Assembly (NCBI GenBank): GCA_949840475.1
Contig: CATKXA010000006.1
Coordinates: 1 to 23,084, forward strand
Origin: an uncultured Thermoanaerobacterales bacterium
GTDB lineage: Bacteria > Bacillota > Clostridia > Christensenellales > UBA1242
Direction of reading: 5' to 3'
Length of the DNA: 23,084 bases
In this document: positions 7,244-15,369 of the stretch, piece by piece
How positions within the stretch are numbered: the first letter of the stretch is position 1
Layout: each line of letters opens with the position of its first letter
Translations under genes and position numbers: made by a program
Notes under the pieces: generated by a model
What the model was told of the DNA's origin: nothing
Database searches by the model: none
What the model saw: the letters and a program-made list of their open reading frames with translations, nothing else

Positions 7244-7274
7244 ATTATATCATAAACTTTCGCATTCCGTATCA
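7244..7274 (-). promoter_or_regulatory. SDR promoter: extended -10 plus a 13-base shared upstream motif
   Basis: Minus strand: TATAAT (7244-7249) preceded by TGA (extended -10). Twelve bases upstream lies TGATACGGAATGC (7262-7274). The same 13-mer with one change occurs at exactly the same distance from the -10 of the YdeI-family gene (16358-16370). The hexamer at the normal -35 position is not consensus, so an activator or alternative recognition is likely. Confidence 0.65.
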
Positions 7275-7310
7275 AAAATTCAAAAATATTTGTAAAATTT
7301 AGATTTGGCA

Positions 7311-7376
7311 TTTAGGCGTGTGCTTGTATATAACAAGTGGCTCGGCTTCGCCTCGCCAGACAAGCACACGCCTAAA
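7311..7376. repeat. Large GC-rich palindrome with 17-bp perfect arms
   Basis: TTTAGGCGTGTGCTTGT (7311-7327) is perfectly complementary to 7360-7376. The 32-base loop holds a second small hairpin (GGC-TC-GGC-TTC-GCC-TC-GCC) and an ACAAG that could alternatively pair with CTTGT of the left arm. Its base composition is far more GC-rich than its surroundings. There is no T-run, so it is not a normal terminator. Confidence 0.85.
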
Positions 7377-7386
7377 CTTAATTTTG

Positions 7387-7439
7387 CTCAAAAAAGAGCG
7401 GTTGCTTGCGGAGCGTAACGCACACCGCTCTTTTGTTTT
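7387..7439. terminator. Second palindrome, terminator-like on both strands
   Basis: AAAAGAGCGGT (7392-7402) pairs with ACCGCTCTTTT (7424-7434). Further inner pairing (TGC/GCA, TTGCG/CGTAA with a G-T pair and single bulges) makes a long hairpin. It is followed by TTTTGTTTT on plus and by TTTTTT on minus. Confidence 0.65.
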
Positions 7440-7476
7440 CTTCTCTCTATTTTCTAGTTTAAGCGAATATTCTTTG

Positions 7477-7506
7477 TTGTCAAGGTCAATGCGAGTGTCT
7501 TATAAT
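7477..7506 (+). promoter_or_regulatory. Plus-strand sigma-A promoter with no coding gene behind it
   Basis: TTGTCA (7477-7482), 18-base spacer, TATAAT (7501-7506). The predicted start is near 7513, and the only thing downstream before a terminator at about 7630 is non-coding DNA. Confidence 0.55.
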
Positions 7507-7512
7507 TTTTAG

Positions 7513-7630
7513 GCTTGTTATTTGAACGACAACCTGTGACAACGGCAGAAGTATTCGATTTATTTTGCAGTTAAGAGAGAGTTAGGAGCAAAAAGAAAAC
7601 ATAGGCTGTTTTTGTCTATGTTTTTCTTTT
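7513..7630 (+). ncRNA. Candidate small RNA (about 115 nt)
   Basis: This stretch lies between a sigma-A-like promoter and a terminator hairpin and holds no start codon with a ribosome site in any convincing frame. Two GACAAC repeats (7528-7533, 7538-7543) are present. Several blocks of the segment (7538-7543, 7552-7557, 7574-7581, 7593-7600) are complementary, in colinear order, to blocks at 7435-7481 upstream, so the region as a whole could also fold as a long rod. It matches none of the common housekeeping RNAs that I can recognise by eye (SRP RNA, tmRNA, RNase P, 6S). An alternative is that it is decayed non-coding DNA. Confidence 0.35.
7597..7630. terminator. Terminator shared by the 15352-7671 operon (minus) and the candidate sRNA (plus)
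   Basis: Stem AAACATAG (7597-7604) with CTATGTTT (7616-7623), loop of 11. It is followed by TTTTTCTTTT on plus and by TTTTCTTTTT on minus. Confidence 0.75.
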
Positions 7631-7679
7631 ATTATTCCGCTAGTTTCAAAATTGATTGACCAAATAGCCTTTATTTTTT
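7624..7679 (-). repeat. Right arm of the inverted repeat
   Basis: On the minus strand: AAAAAATAAAGGCTA (7679-7665), 12 variable bases, ATTTTGAAACTAGC (7652-7639), then GGAATAATAAAAGAA. It is the inverse of 6348-6402. The arm contains the stop codon of the neighbouring 575-residue protein. Confidence 0.8.
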
Positions 7680-9398
7680 TCTTGCTTCTTTTCTTTTCTG
7701 CTTTCTTATCTCTTTTATGATTTGAGTTTCTTTTTCAACCTGTTCAACACGTAAGTCAATCATTCGTTTTGCTAGTTCTAATGCCTCGTCATTAACAATT
7801 TTAATCTGAGTTTCTTCAGGCTTTAAAGGAACTTCGCCAGTTAGCCTTAAACGCTGCATGTCGTCGCTTTCAGAAACAAAGTAAGCTATAACAATGCCTT
7901 TTTTGATACCAAGTCTAATGTAGTTTTTGTTTCCCACACCAACAGCAACATGAGTTCTTGTCTCTTTTGCTCTGGCATTTGGTTTAACATCGGCATAATC
8001 ACGAAGTTTGTTAAAATAACTTCTTTGCTTTGACGGAAGTTTCCAATAAGCTTCTTGCAAATTCATTTTGTTAACAGAATTAATTACAACAGCATTGTTT
8101 GGAACCTTTTTCAAGTTTCCGTCTTCTTCCTCAGGTTCTATTTCTTCTGGCTCAACTTTTTCCTCTTGCACAGGTTCCTCTTCAGCGTTAGCCACGCTAT
8201 TTACCTGAGCCTGCATTTCTTCTAGTTGTTTTACAAGCTCAAGCTTCTCTTTTTCAAGCCTATCTCTTTCTTCTTTTAAAGCCTGCTCTTTGTCATCTTC
8301 AACAATAGCATTTGCAACACTAATCTTTTCAGCTTCTTCTTTTGCTCTCGCTTCTTCAAGTTGCCTTTTCAAGTTTTCTCTTTCTTGCTCGAGCTGTTTT
8401 TGAAGTTCAAGTCTTGCACTTTCTAGCTCCTTTTGAAGCTCTTGTTTTTCTCTTTCAAGTTTTTCAAGCTCAGCATTATTTGAATAATTGGAAGCATTCT
8501 TTATGTTCAACATTTCAAGTAGCCAATCCTTAGTAATGAACTTGCTTGTGTCTGGCTCTTTTTCAACAACCTTTTCTACAATACGTTCAACTACAACAGG
8601 CTCTTGATATTCACGAACGCTACTTGGCTCAACATATCTTATACGCTTACTTGGAATCTGCATCTCATCTCTACTAAATGATCTAACTTCTTCCTCGGCT
8701 TCAATAGTTCTTGCTTCTTGCTTTTTTGCTTTGTTTGATAGTTCTTCAATAAGCTTGCTAGATAACTCATACTCACTTTCAAGCCTTTCAATAAGCTCAA
8801 TCTCTTCGGCAATTTGCTTCTCAATATCGTCGTTTTCATCAATGCTATCTAAGATTTCCTCAGTCCCATCAACCTCTTGCTGATACTGCCTCATAAGCTC
8901 TTGAAGTTGACTATTTTGAGCGACTGCAGTACTACTATCTACGCTATTAGGGATTTGCATTCCTTGAGCGTTTTTTTCAGTATTTAAAGCATTTTCAAAA
9001 GTCTTGTTTACGCTTTCGGTGTTTTCAGCAGGTTTTTCTAAACTCCCTTGTTTAAGGCTTTCAATAAGTTTTCTTTTTTCCTCAAGTAAGAGTTTCTTTT
9101 TCTTTGCCTTTTTCATACTAGAAACGCTAACAGCAATTATTACAATAACTAAAATTAAAGCAACAACACCAATCAAAACATATAACCAGTTTTTTGCAAA
9201 GAACTCCTTGATAGCAGCTAGATAGCCAGTTGTAAAGCTATCTTGCCCACCACTTGGAGCTTCAGTGGAGTCAGTCACACCACCTGCAGAATACGCAAAT
9301 GTTAAATTATCATTAGTTAAAACAATACTAATGCCTGTGCATAACATCAAAGTTATGCACACGGCTATAAATATTAAATTAATTATCTTCTTTTTCAT
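7671..9398 (-). CDS. Single-pass membrane protein with long cytosolic coiled coil and C-terminal domain
   Basis: 575 residues. An N-terminal signal peptide (1-36, 'ITLMLCTG') is followed by only about 35 extracytoplasmic residues. A TM helix (71-92) precedes a Lys-rich stop-transfer (KKAKKKK) and a long Glu/Lys/Gln-rich cytosolic part with strong heptad character (roughly 175-250 and 310-410). A linker of acidic residues leads to a globular C-terminus (about 440-575: 'YWKLPSKQRSYFNKLRDYA', 'HVAVGVGNKNYIRLGIKKGIVIAYFV', ending in a basic tail). The signal peptide and TM/stop-transfer region resemble those of the giant protein encoded just upstream. Two bases separate the genes, with AAGGA inside the previous gene's end, so they are made together. 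I know no function. A role linking a surface structure to a cytosolic scaffold is inference. Confidence 0.85.
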   Translation of the reverse strand: MKKKIINLIFIAVCITLMLCTGISIVLTNDNLTFAYSAGGVTDSTEAPSGGQDSFTTGYLAAIKEFFAKNWLYVLIGVVALILVIVIIAVSVSSMKKAKKKKLLLEEKRKLIESLKQGSLEKPAENTESVNKTFENALNTEKNAQGMQIPNSVDSSTAVAQNSQLQELMRQYQQEVDGTEEILDSIDENDDIEKQIAEEIELIERLESEYELSSKLIEELSNKAKKQEARTIEAEEEVRSFSRDEMQIPSKRIRYVEPSSVREYQEPVVVERIVEKVVEKEPDTSKFITKDWLLEMLNIKNASNYSNNAELEKLEREKQELQKELESARLELQKQLEQERENLKRQLEEARAKEEAEKISVANAIVEDDKEQALKEERDRLEKEKLELVKQLEEMQAQVNSVANAEEEPVQEEKVEPEEIEPEEEDGNLKKVPNNAVVINSVNKMNLQEAYWKLPSKQRSYFNKLRDYADVKPNARAKETRTHVAVGVGNKNYIRLGIKKGIVIAYFVSESDDMQRLRLTGEVPLKPEETQIKIVNDEALELAKRMIDLRVEQVEKETQIIKEIRKQKRKEARKK

Positions 9399-9400
9399 AA

Positions 9401-12400
9401 TTAATTGTCCTTATTGTCTTTTAATAGTTCAGATATTTTGCTTCTCAAAACTTCTTGGTTCGCTTCAAGTTGTTTACGTCTTTCTCGCAATTCGTTTAGT
9501 TTGTCTAGATTCTTGTTTTGTTCTAATTGTTTGCGTCTTGCTTTCTGTTGTTGCATAGCTTTTAGTTCTTGCTCGTATTGTGACATATTAGCACTTACGC
9601 CACCCATGCTAGCGTTGTAAGAACTTTGATTGCTTTGCATGTTTTCAAAGGCCTGCTTTTTGTTTTTCTCAGCATAGTACATATCAAGCATAGCTTTGAA
9701 TTTTTCAAAGTCTGACATGCCATTTACATCTTGCATTCCGCTTTGTGGCTCTACTGTGCTGTTTACGCCACTCATAGCCCTTTGGTCAAAGCCCTGCATT
9801 TGACCCATGCTCTGGTTGTTTGAGCCAGAAGCTTGTGCTCTCATATCCTGCTCATTAGCTATTTGGTCAACATTAAAGTTGCTAGGTCTTGCCATTTTAT
9901 TATCAGCACTAATATTTTCAAATGACTGCCTTGTCTGCTTTGGCTGATACTGTTGCCAATTATTAGTTTGCCTTGGCTCTATTTGGTCTGCAGAAGGCTG
10001 AGCCACATAGCCCCCAGCCGTTGGTTGATAATATTGCATTGGCTCAACATAATTGTATCCGCCTTGCATGTTTGGACCCATATTAACTGGAGGTTGAGCG
10101 TTGTAGTTTGGTGCAAAATATGGTTGATTAACAGGTTGTTGCCATGTACTATTATTTTGACCCATACTTGCTTTTAATTCATCTAGTTGTTTTTGAAGTT
10201 CTAGTTTTTCTTGCTCAAATTTTTGTCTTTCAGCATCAAGAGCATCACTGTTCGTGCTTTCATTTTGCTTAGCACCTTTTTGCTCTTGTTTTGGTTTCTT
10301 GTCTTCCTCTTCTTTCTTAGCAAGTAACAATGCTTGCTTTTTCTTCTTATGCTTTTTGGCTGCTACTATTATGATAATTAATAAAATCAATACAGCGATA
10401 GCAATTAGAAGCCATAACCAGTTTGCTTTTATAAACATAGCAAACTTTTCTGCAAAGCCTGGTTCTGGTGCTTTATACTCAAATTCAGTAGTAGTTTCTG
10501 CTTCGGTATGATCCTTATTTACTACAATGTAGTTGTCGGCATCAGCTAGCTTCAATACTGCTGTGTAAGTTTCGCCGTCAATCATGTCAGCAATAGCAAC
10601 TTCGTTGCCATCTTTGTCTAGGTAAACGATTGTAAACTTATCTTTGTCTGCTTCATCTTCTGGAACAAATACAGCAACACCGTCTTTATTCTCCCACGAA
10701 CCAACAATTAAGCCTTCTTTAATCTCCCAACTAATAGTAACAACTTCTTCGCCGTCAACAACTTCTCTAAGTATTTTAAAAGTAGTTGGCTCATCGCCAC
10801 CAGCAGACTCAATAATGATGCTACCAACAAACTCAGGTTTATATTTGAATTTAAGAACATAATTACCAACTGCTGTTTGTAAGTTGCTATCACTATCGGC
10901 AGTAAGTTCTACAAATAGTCCCCAGTTCGCAAATGGCAATAAATGGTCAAATACATTAATTTCACTGCCAGTGTATCTAATCTCCTCAACAGTAGGAACT
11001 GTAATAACTAGCGGTGTAATTTGGACAGTTAATTCAACCTCAGAAAAAGTATCATCGTCCCAAATAGCATTATGGTCACTTTTTAACCCAAACAAAATTT
11101 TATAAGTTCCAACCTCAGTTTGAGTTAAGTTTCCACTGATGATGTAAACATATTCTTTAATTAAATCCCAATTAGCAATAACAAAGCTTTGAGCATAGCC
11201 ATTGTAAACAAGCACTTCTTCAGAAATTATAGGCTTAGCAACTTTAATAACTTCTTGCTCTTCGCCAAAAGCTCTAAACTCATACTCTGTTCTAGCCCCT
11301 TCGCCAAACTTATAGTTGATGCTATCTGTTAGCACTAGTTTAACAACATAAGATTTGTTAAAGCTTATATTGCCAGTCACGATTTGTCCGTATTCATCGT
11401 ATACAACATACTCAAAAACACCTGACGGTACTGGTTTTTCACTTACAACATTACAAGTTGGGAGTTCAAGCCCGCCAGAATACGTCCAGCCATTAGTAGT
11501 TAAAACAACTTGTTCAATGGTAATAATAAAGCTTCTATTCTTTATTTTATAAACGTCTTTTAAATCGCCCTCAATCTCAATTTCAACAAAATATAATCCA
11601 GCATTTGTAGGAATTTCGCCTTCGCCAAGCTCAATAGTAAAGTCGCCGTTTTCATCTTGAACAAAGTATTTAACACTAAACGCCAATGAACCATACTTAG
11701 GTATTAGTGGTTGTGCTTCTCCATTATAAACGGTTTTGTTGTCTTTATAGTTGTGAGTAATAGTTATAGGCAAACGATCATCGCCTACTTCAAATGATGT
11801 CCAAGCATAGTCTGTATGGTTTAAAGTATTTTCAACAACATGCGTAGACTCACTCTCTGGATTTAATCTTACTCTAACATAATATGTTACAGCACCTTGA
11901 ACAACTTCTATATCTTCTAGTTGTATTTGGTTTTGGAATGCTGAATCTGTAAAGTATTCAAGCAATAAATATGTTGAAAACTCTTCATATACTAAAGGCT
12001 CTAGTATAATTATAGTTTCACCAGTGCTCTCGATAACATATTCTCTTTCAACCCATTGTCTTGGAGCATTAGACACTTCAATAGTAACTTTATTAATACG
12101 CCATTCACGAGTGACTGTTGCAGTTGTACCATCGTTTAAAATTTCTATCCAGTCAAAACTTGAATTATTTGTGAAGATATGGTTTTCATCTGAATACAAA
12201 GTATATCCAGCAGTATAAACGCCAACATCTCTCGCAGTATTTTTGTAAATACCGCCAGCCGCTTGTGAGTCTATCCAACTAGGCGAGTTTATTATAGACA
12301 TTGTATAGTTGCCCATATTGTAAATAAATTCTTTATCATCCGCCCATGTCAATACGCCCAAATCATATTCAAGAGGCTTTATTCTCCAGTTGATACTATA

Positions 12401-15352
12401 CACAGTTTGAATACCGCTTGCAAATTCATAGCCCTCTTCACATGTTAGCGTCACTTGGGTAATATAATTACCAACATTTGTAGCTTCTTCATTCGAATAA
12501 GTTACAATAACGCCCTTTGGCAATTTGCTAGGGTCTAAGCTGATAGTATATGGTTGTCCATTATATTCAATAACCGCACCATCAACAATCTCAACACCCA
12601 TTCCGGCAACAAGGTTGTTTGATTGCCAGTTAATATTAACCTCTTTAATAGTTGCTTGCAATACAAAGAACTCAAACGGTGCTGTCATATTAACAAGCGT
12701 ATAGTTGCGATTTATGTCTTTCTCTTCATCAAGCTCAACATATAATTGATATTTAGTATTGGCAGAGAAATTCTCCGTGTTGATAGTAACTACCAACATA
12801 TCGCCCTCAACTACCATTGCATCATCTGGAACTAGGACGATATCTCCACCAACTGGTTTATAATAAACTTTTAAAGCAACAGCTTCTCCATTTACAATAC
12901 CCTTTACATGTAGGATAATAGAATCAACTTCGCCTTTTTCCCAGCTGCTTTGAATTTCATCAAAGTTAGCAATTTCAACAGTCAATTCAGCCTTAGTAAT
13001 AACCAAGGTTATGATTCTAGTATTTGATGAGTTTGAAGCACTATCTGACCATTGCATATTTAGAGGATCTGAAAGCGTAACAGCTACTGTGTACACACCA
13101 ACAGCTTTTGCTCTAAATGAACCTTGAGTATAAGTGAGGTTCCCGGTAAGCTCACCAATAACAAAGTTACTAGCAGCTGTTCCATCTGAATTGTTAACAA
13201 GAGTAAAGAATTGCTCACGACCATTATATTGAACAGTTGTTGTTGAACCCGTGATATTTGCAGAGGTTACATTGTCGCCAGTAAAGTATGGAACTGCAAC
13301 AACTTGTTTTGGTTTAGTAAAAGTTGTATCGCCAGCCTTGTCTAAAACATAGTTACAATTATCTGCATTTATTATGTACGCCCTTGCTGAATATTTACCA
13401 GCATTGGTAGGCAACTCTTTAAACCAGGCAGTCCCCCCCGATTTTAAGTACTCTATACCAAATTCAGGAGCTGTACCATTTGTAATATCTCTTTCATATA
13501 TAGCAATGTTTGGCTGTATACTTTCGCCTTCTCTCAAAGTACCTTGCTCTGTTATAGGCAACGTTTGAACACTGATTACTTTTTTATTTATAGTTATTGT
13601 AACTTCCGTTTCTCTCGTTGTCGTACCAAGACTAGAGAATATTACATTATCATTAATTAATACAATCTTTATCTTATAAGTACCAGCGTCAGTAAGATTA
13701 CCTTCCCCGTGTTCAAAATCCACAAAGGCGGCATTATACCAACTCTCCAGCGTCAGAATATTAGTATGGTCTTGGCCATCATACTCAAAAGTTATATCCT
13801 TTGGAGAAATTGGTCGGTAATTCATTATTAGTTGCACGGTTACCGACCGCTCTTCAGTCGTTGAGAACTTATAGTTATCACTCTTCAGCGTGACTGTCGC
13901 CGTGTATGTGGCGACATCTGTAAAGTTATAATTAGGATCATAACTTATATCCATGATAGTTTCGTCAAACCATGACAGCTTTTCAAATACATGCGGCGAG
14001 CCATCATATATAAAACTGACATCTTCGGGTGTATCTACGGGCTTTGGCGTAATTGTAATAGTTACTGTTCTAGTTTTTAAATCTGGGTTAGAACCTGAAG
14101 AATGGAACCCGTCTTTTGCAGTAAAGGTTGCTGTATATGTTCCTACATCTGTATGTGCGTCCAAGCCATCTGCAGATGTAAAAGTCATTTTACTAGAATC
14201 ATAATATGTAAGCGATGAAAATGATTTTGCAGTTCCATCATAAGTATAAGTTACATTGTTTGGCATTAATACACTACGTGAAGAATCTTTTTCAGCCGCA
14301 GTCAAATTCAAGTGCAAACATGCACGAACTGCACGTGAGTTGTTAGTAGCGTAAGAATTAAAATTTCCCGCTGCATCTATTATAGTACCATACCCATTAC
14401 CTGAACGAAGATACCATTCTGCATTTGCTCTTCTCTGTCCTTGAAAGCACTCCCACAAACTTCCCCATTGACCAATCTCCGAATAAGATGGCAACCAAAT
14501 ATAGTCATCTTTCCAAGTATTATAATAAGTTTTATCTTTTAATGGAGTATAGTAAGATCCATTGATAGTTCCATTAGGTGTACCATAAGCATCGTTAGCC
14601 CATGTATAACCTTGCTTGCTATCACTTTCATTTTTATAGTTTTCAAACTCTTGATACTTAATTTTAGAAGGCTTTACAATATAATTAGTTAAAGAGCCAG
14701 TTACACTTGGCATTGTATAAAGTGCATATTTATTGCTTGAATTTTGTTTGTTCGCATTAGTCAATGTAGTTGCAGACGCTGATCCAATATATCCACATCC
14801 ATTTGCATTCAATGTTTCATTTCTAATAAATGACGTTGCATACATAGAACATGGATATTTTTCTGAAGTTGAATCTTTCCACCACTTGTTCCAAACAGAT
14901 TGTGTATAATTACCATATTGAAGCAAGGTAGCAACAATATTTCCTTCTGTATCTTTTGTGAGCGATGTAACAGTCCAAGACTCACCACCAAACTTCAACA
15001 CCATAAATTTATTGTTTTTACCCACAGATAGAGCATTTGCTTTCACAATTCTGCTGCCATATTTACTTACAGCATTTGAGCTCGAAATATATGCATCTAC
15101 ATCAGCTAAAGTCGCATTGGTTTTTCCTGTCAAGTAAGTATATAGAGAGTCAAGTTTGCTACCGTTAAACTTTTTGCTTTTAGATGCATAATCGGTAAAT
15201 AAAAGATCGCCTATACTCAAAAATGAACCAACAGTAGAGTTCGCAGCAAAAGCAATATTGCTATCAGAGATAACCAAAACGCCAGTGCAAAGCATTATTG
15301 CAACACAAAAAGTTAGTACAAAAAATCTCTTCAATTTTTTAATAAATTTCAT
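9401..15352 (-). CDS. Giant surface protein: DUF6273-like domain, Ig/MBG-like repeats, TM, Gln/Asn-rich cytosolic tail
   Basis: 1983 residues from the ATG at 15352, chosen for GGGGGAAAA just upstream. Signal peptide 1-36 (ends 'SNIAFA'). Residues ~40-365 end in a DUF6273-like domain ('YIWLPSYSEIGQWGSLW', 'AEWYLRSGNGYG', 'SRAVRACLHLNL'). From ~370 to ~1560 there are many diverged beta-sandwich repeats of roughly 70-100 residues, each with a Y-[DN]-G near its start and a 'D-A/V-G-T/N-Y' turn (for example 'VTYTYDGTAKSFSSL', 'VSFIYDGSPHVFEKL', 'ITFEYDGQDH'). These are like the MBG/Ig-like repeats of Bacillota surface proteins. A TM helix (1645-1665) and KKHKKKK stop-transfer follow. The 318-residue cytosolic tail has a coiled coil (~1702-1730), a Gln/Asn/Pro-rich low-complexity stretch (~1731-1878) and a helical end (1879-1983). 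There is no LPxTG motif, so it is bitopic rather than sortase-anchored. Confidence 0.88.
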   Translation of the reverse strand: MKFIKKLKRFFVLTFCVAIMLCTGVLVISDSNIAFAANSTVGSFLSIGDLLFTDYASKSKKFNGSKLDSLYTYLTGKTNATLADVDAYISSSNAVSKYGSRIVKANALSVGKNNKFMVLKFGGESWTVTSLTKDTEGNIVATLLQYGNYTQSVWNKWWKDSTSEKYPCSMYATSFIRNETLNANGCGYIGSASATTLTNANKQNSSNKYALYTMPSVTGSLTNYIVKPSKIKYQEFENYKNESDSKQGYTWANDAYGTPNGTINGSYYTPLKDKTYYNTWKDDYIWLPSYSEIGQWGSLWECFQGQRRANAEWYLRSGNGYGTIIDAAGNFNSYATNNSRAVRACLHLNLTAAEKDSSRSVLMPNNVTYTYDGTAKSFSSLTYYDSSKMTFTSADGLDAHTDVGTYTATFTAKDGFHSSGSNPDLKTRTVTITITPKPVDTPEDVSFIYDGSPHVFEKLSWFDETIMDISYDPNYNFTDVATYTATVTLKSDNYKFSTTEERSVTVQLIMNYRPISPKDITFEYDGQDHTNILTLESWYNAAFVDFEHGEGNLTDAGTYKIKIVLINDNVIFSSLGTTTRETEVTITINKKVISVQTLPITEQGTLREGESIQPNIAIYERDITNGTAPEFGIEYLKSGGTAWFKELPTNAGKYSARAYIINADNCNYVLDKAGDTTFTKPKQVVAVPYFTGDNVTSANITGSTTTVQYNGREQFFTLVNNSDGTAASNFVIGELTGNLTYTQGSFRAKAVGVYTVAVTLSDPLNMQWSDSASNSSNTRIITLVITKAELTVEIANFDEIQSSWEKGEVDSIILHVKGIVNGEAVALKVYYKPVGGDIVLVPDDAMVVEGDMLVVTINTENFSANTKYQLYVELDEEKDINRNYTLVNMTAPFEFFVLQATIKEVNINWQSNNLVAGMGVEIVDGAVIEYNGQPYTISLDPSKLPKGVIVTYSNEEATNVGNYITQVTLTCEEGYEFASGIQTVYSINWRIKPLEYDLGVLTWADDKEFIYNMGNYTMSIINSPSWIDSQAAGGIYKNTARDVGVYTAGYTLYSDENHIFTNNSSFDWIEILNDGTTATVTREWRINKVTIEVSNAPRQWVEREYVIESTGETIIILEPLVYEEFSTYLLLEYFTDSAFQNQIQLEDIEVVQGAVTYYVRVRLNPESESTHVVENTLNHTDYAWTSFEVGDDRLPITITHNYKDNKTVYNGEAQPLIPKYGSLAFSVKYFVQDENGDFTIELGEGEIPTNAGLYFVEIEIEGDLKDVYKIKNRSFIITIEQVVLTTNGWTYSGGLELPTCNVVSEKPVPSGVFEYVVYDEYGQIVTGNISFNKSYVVKLVLTDSINYKFGEGARTEYEFRAFGEEQEVIKVAKPIISEEVLVYNGYAQSFVIANWDLIKEYVYIISGNLTQTEVGTYKILFGLKSDHNAIWDDDTFSEVELTVQITPLVITVPTVEEIRYTGSEINVFDHLLPFANWGLFVELTADSDSNLQTAVGNYVLKFKYKPEFVGSIIIESAGGDEPTTFKILREVVDGEEVVTISWEIKEGLIVGSWENKDGVAVFVPEDEADKDKFTIVYLDKDGNEVAIADMIDGETYTAVLKLADADNYIVVNKDHTEAETTTEFEYKAPEPGFAEKFAMFIKANWLWLLIAIAVLILLIIIIVAAKKHKKKKQALLLAKKEEEDKKPKQEQKGAKQNESTNSDALDAERQKFEQEKLELQKQLDELKASMGQNNSTWQQPVNQPYFAPNYNAQPPVNMGPNMQGGYNYVEPMQYYQPTAGGYVAQPSADQIEPRQTNNWQQYQPKQTRQSFENISADNKMARPSNFNVDQIANEQDMRAQASGSNNQSMGQMQGFDQRAMSGVNSTVEPQSGMQDVNGMSDFEKFKAMLDMYYAEKNKKQAFENMQSNQSSYNASMGGVSANMSQYEQELKAMQQQKARRKQLEQNKNLDKLNELRERRKQLEANQEVLRSKISELLKDNKDN

Positions 15353-15361
15353 AATTTTCCC

Positions 15362-15369
15362 CCACGTGG
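15362..15369. promoter_or_regulatory. CCACGTGG palindrome next to the giant gene's ribosome site
   Basis: A perfect 8-bp palindrome ends three bases before the GGAAAA of the ribosome site in minus-strand sense. It may be a small operator or chance. Upstream A+T-rich DNA (15375-15440) has several possible -10 boxes (for example TTGTAT-18-TATAAA on minus), none clearly best. Confidence 0.25.

Noticed and set aside
7225..7311. 29-codon N-terminal extension of the SDR protein
   Set aside because: It runs through the extended -10 promoter, and AAGGAGA lies just before the shorter start, where the fold begins.
7311..7376. Integron attC site
   Set aside because: The ends lack proper RYYYAAC/GTRRRRY core sites (GCCTAAAC has an extra base), the arms pair perfectly rather than with the usual extrahelical bases, and no integrase or second site is seen.
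7435..7630. 6S RNA, SRP RNA or tmRNA
   Set aside because: Length and sequence do not show the conserved cores of these RNAs. Only a generic rod-like pairing is present, so I left it as an unnamed candidate.
10254..10511. Plus-strand frames inside the giant gene (also at 13953-14204 and 8342-8533)
   Set aside because: They are antisense frames of well-supported minus-strand genes, with no ribosome sites and with composition that mirrors the coiled-coil and repeat codons.
9401..15352. CRISPR array or exact DNA tandem repeats in the giant gene
   Set aside because: The repeats are protein-level Ig-like domains with strongly diverged DNA. No regularly spaced identical repeats are present anywhere in the window.
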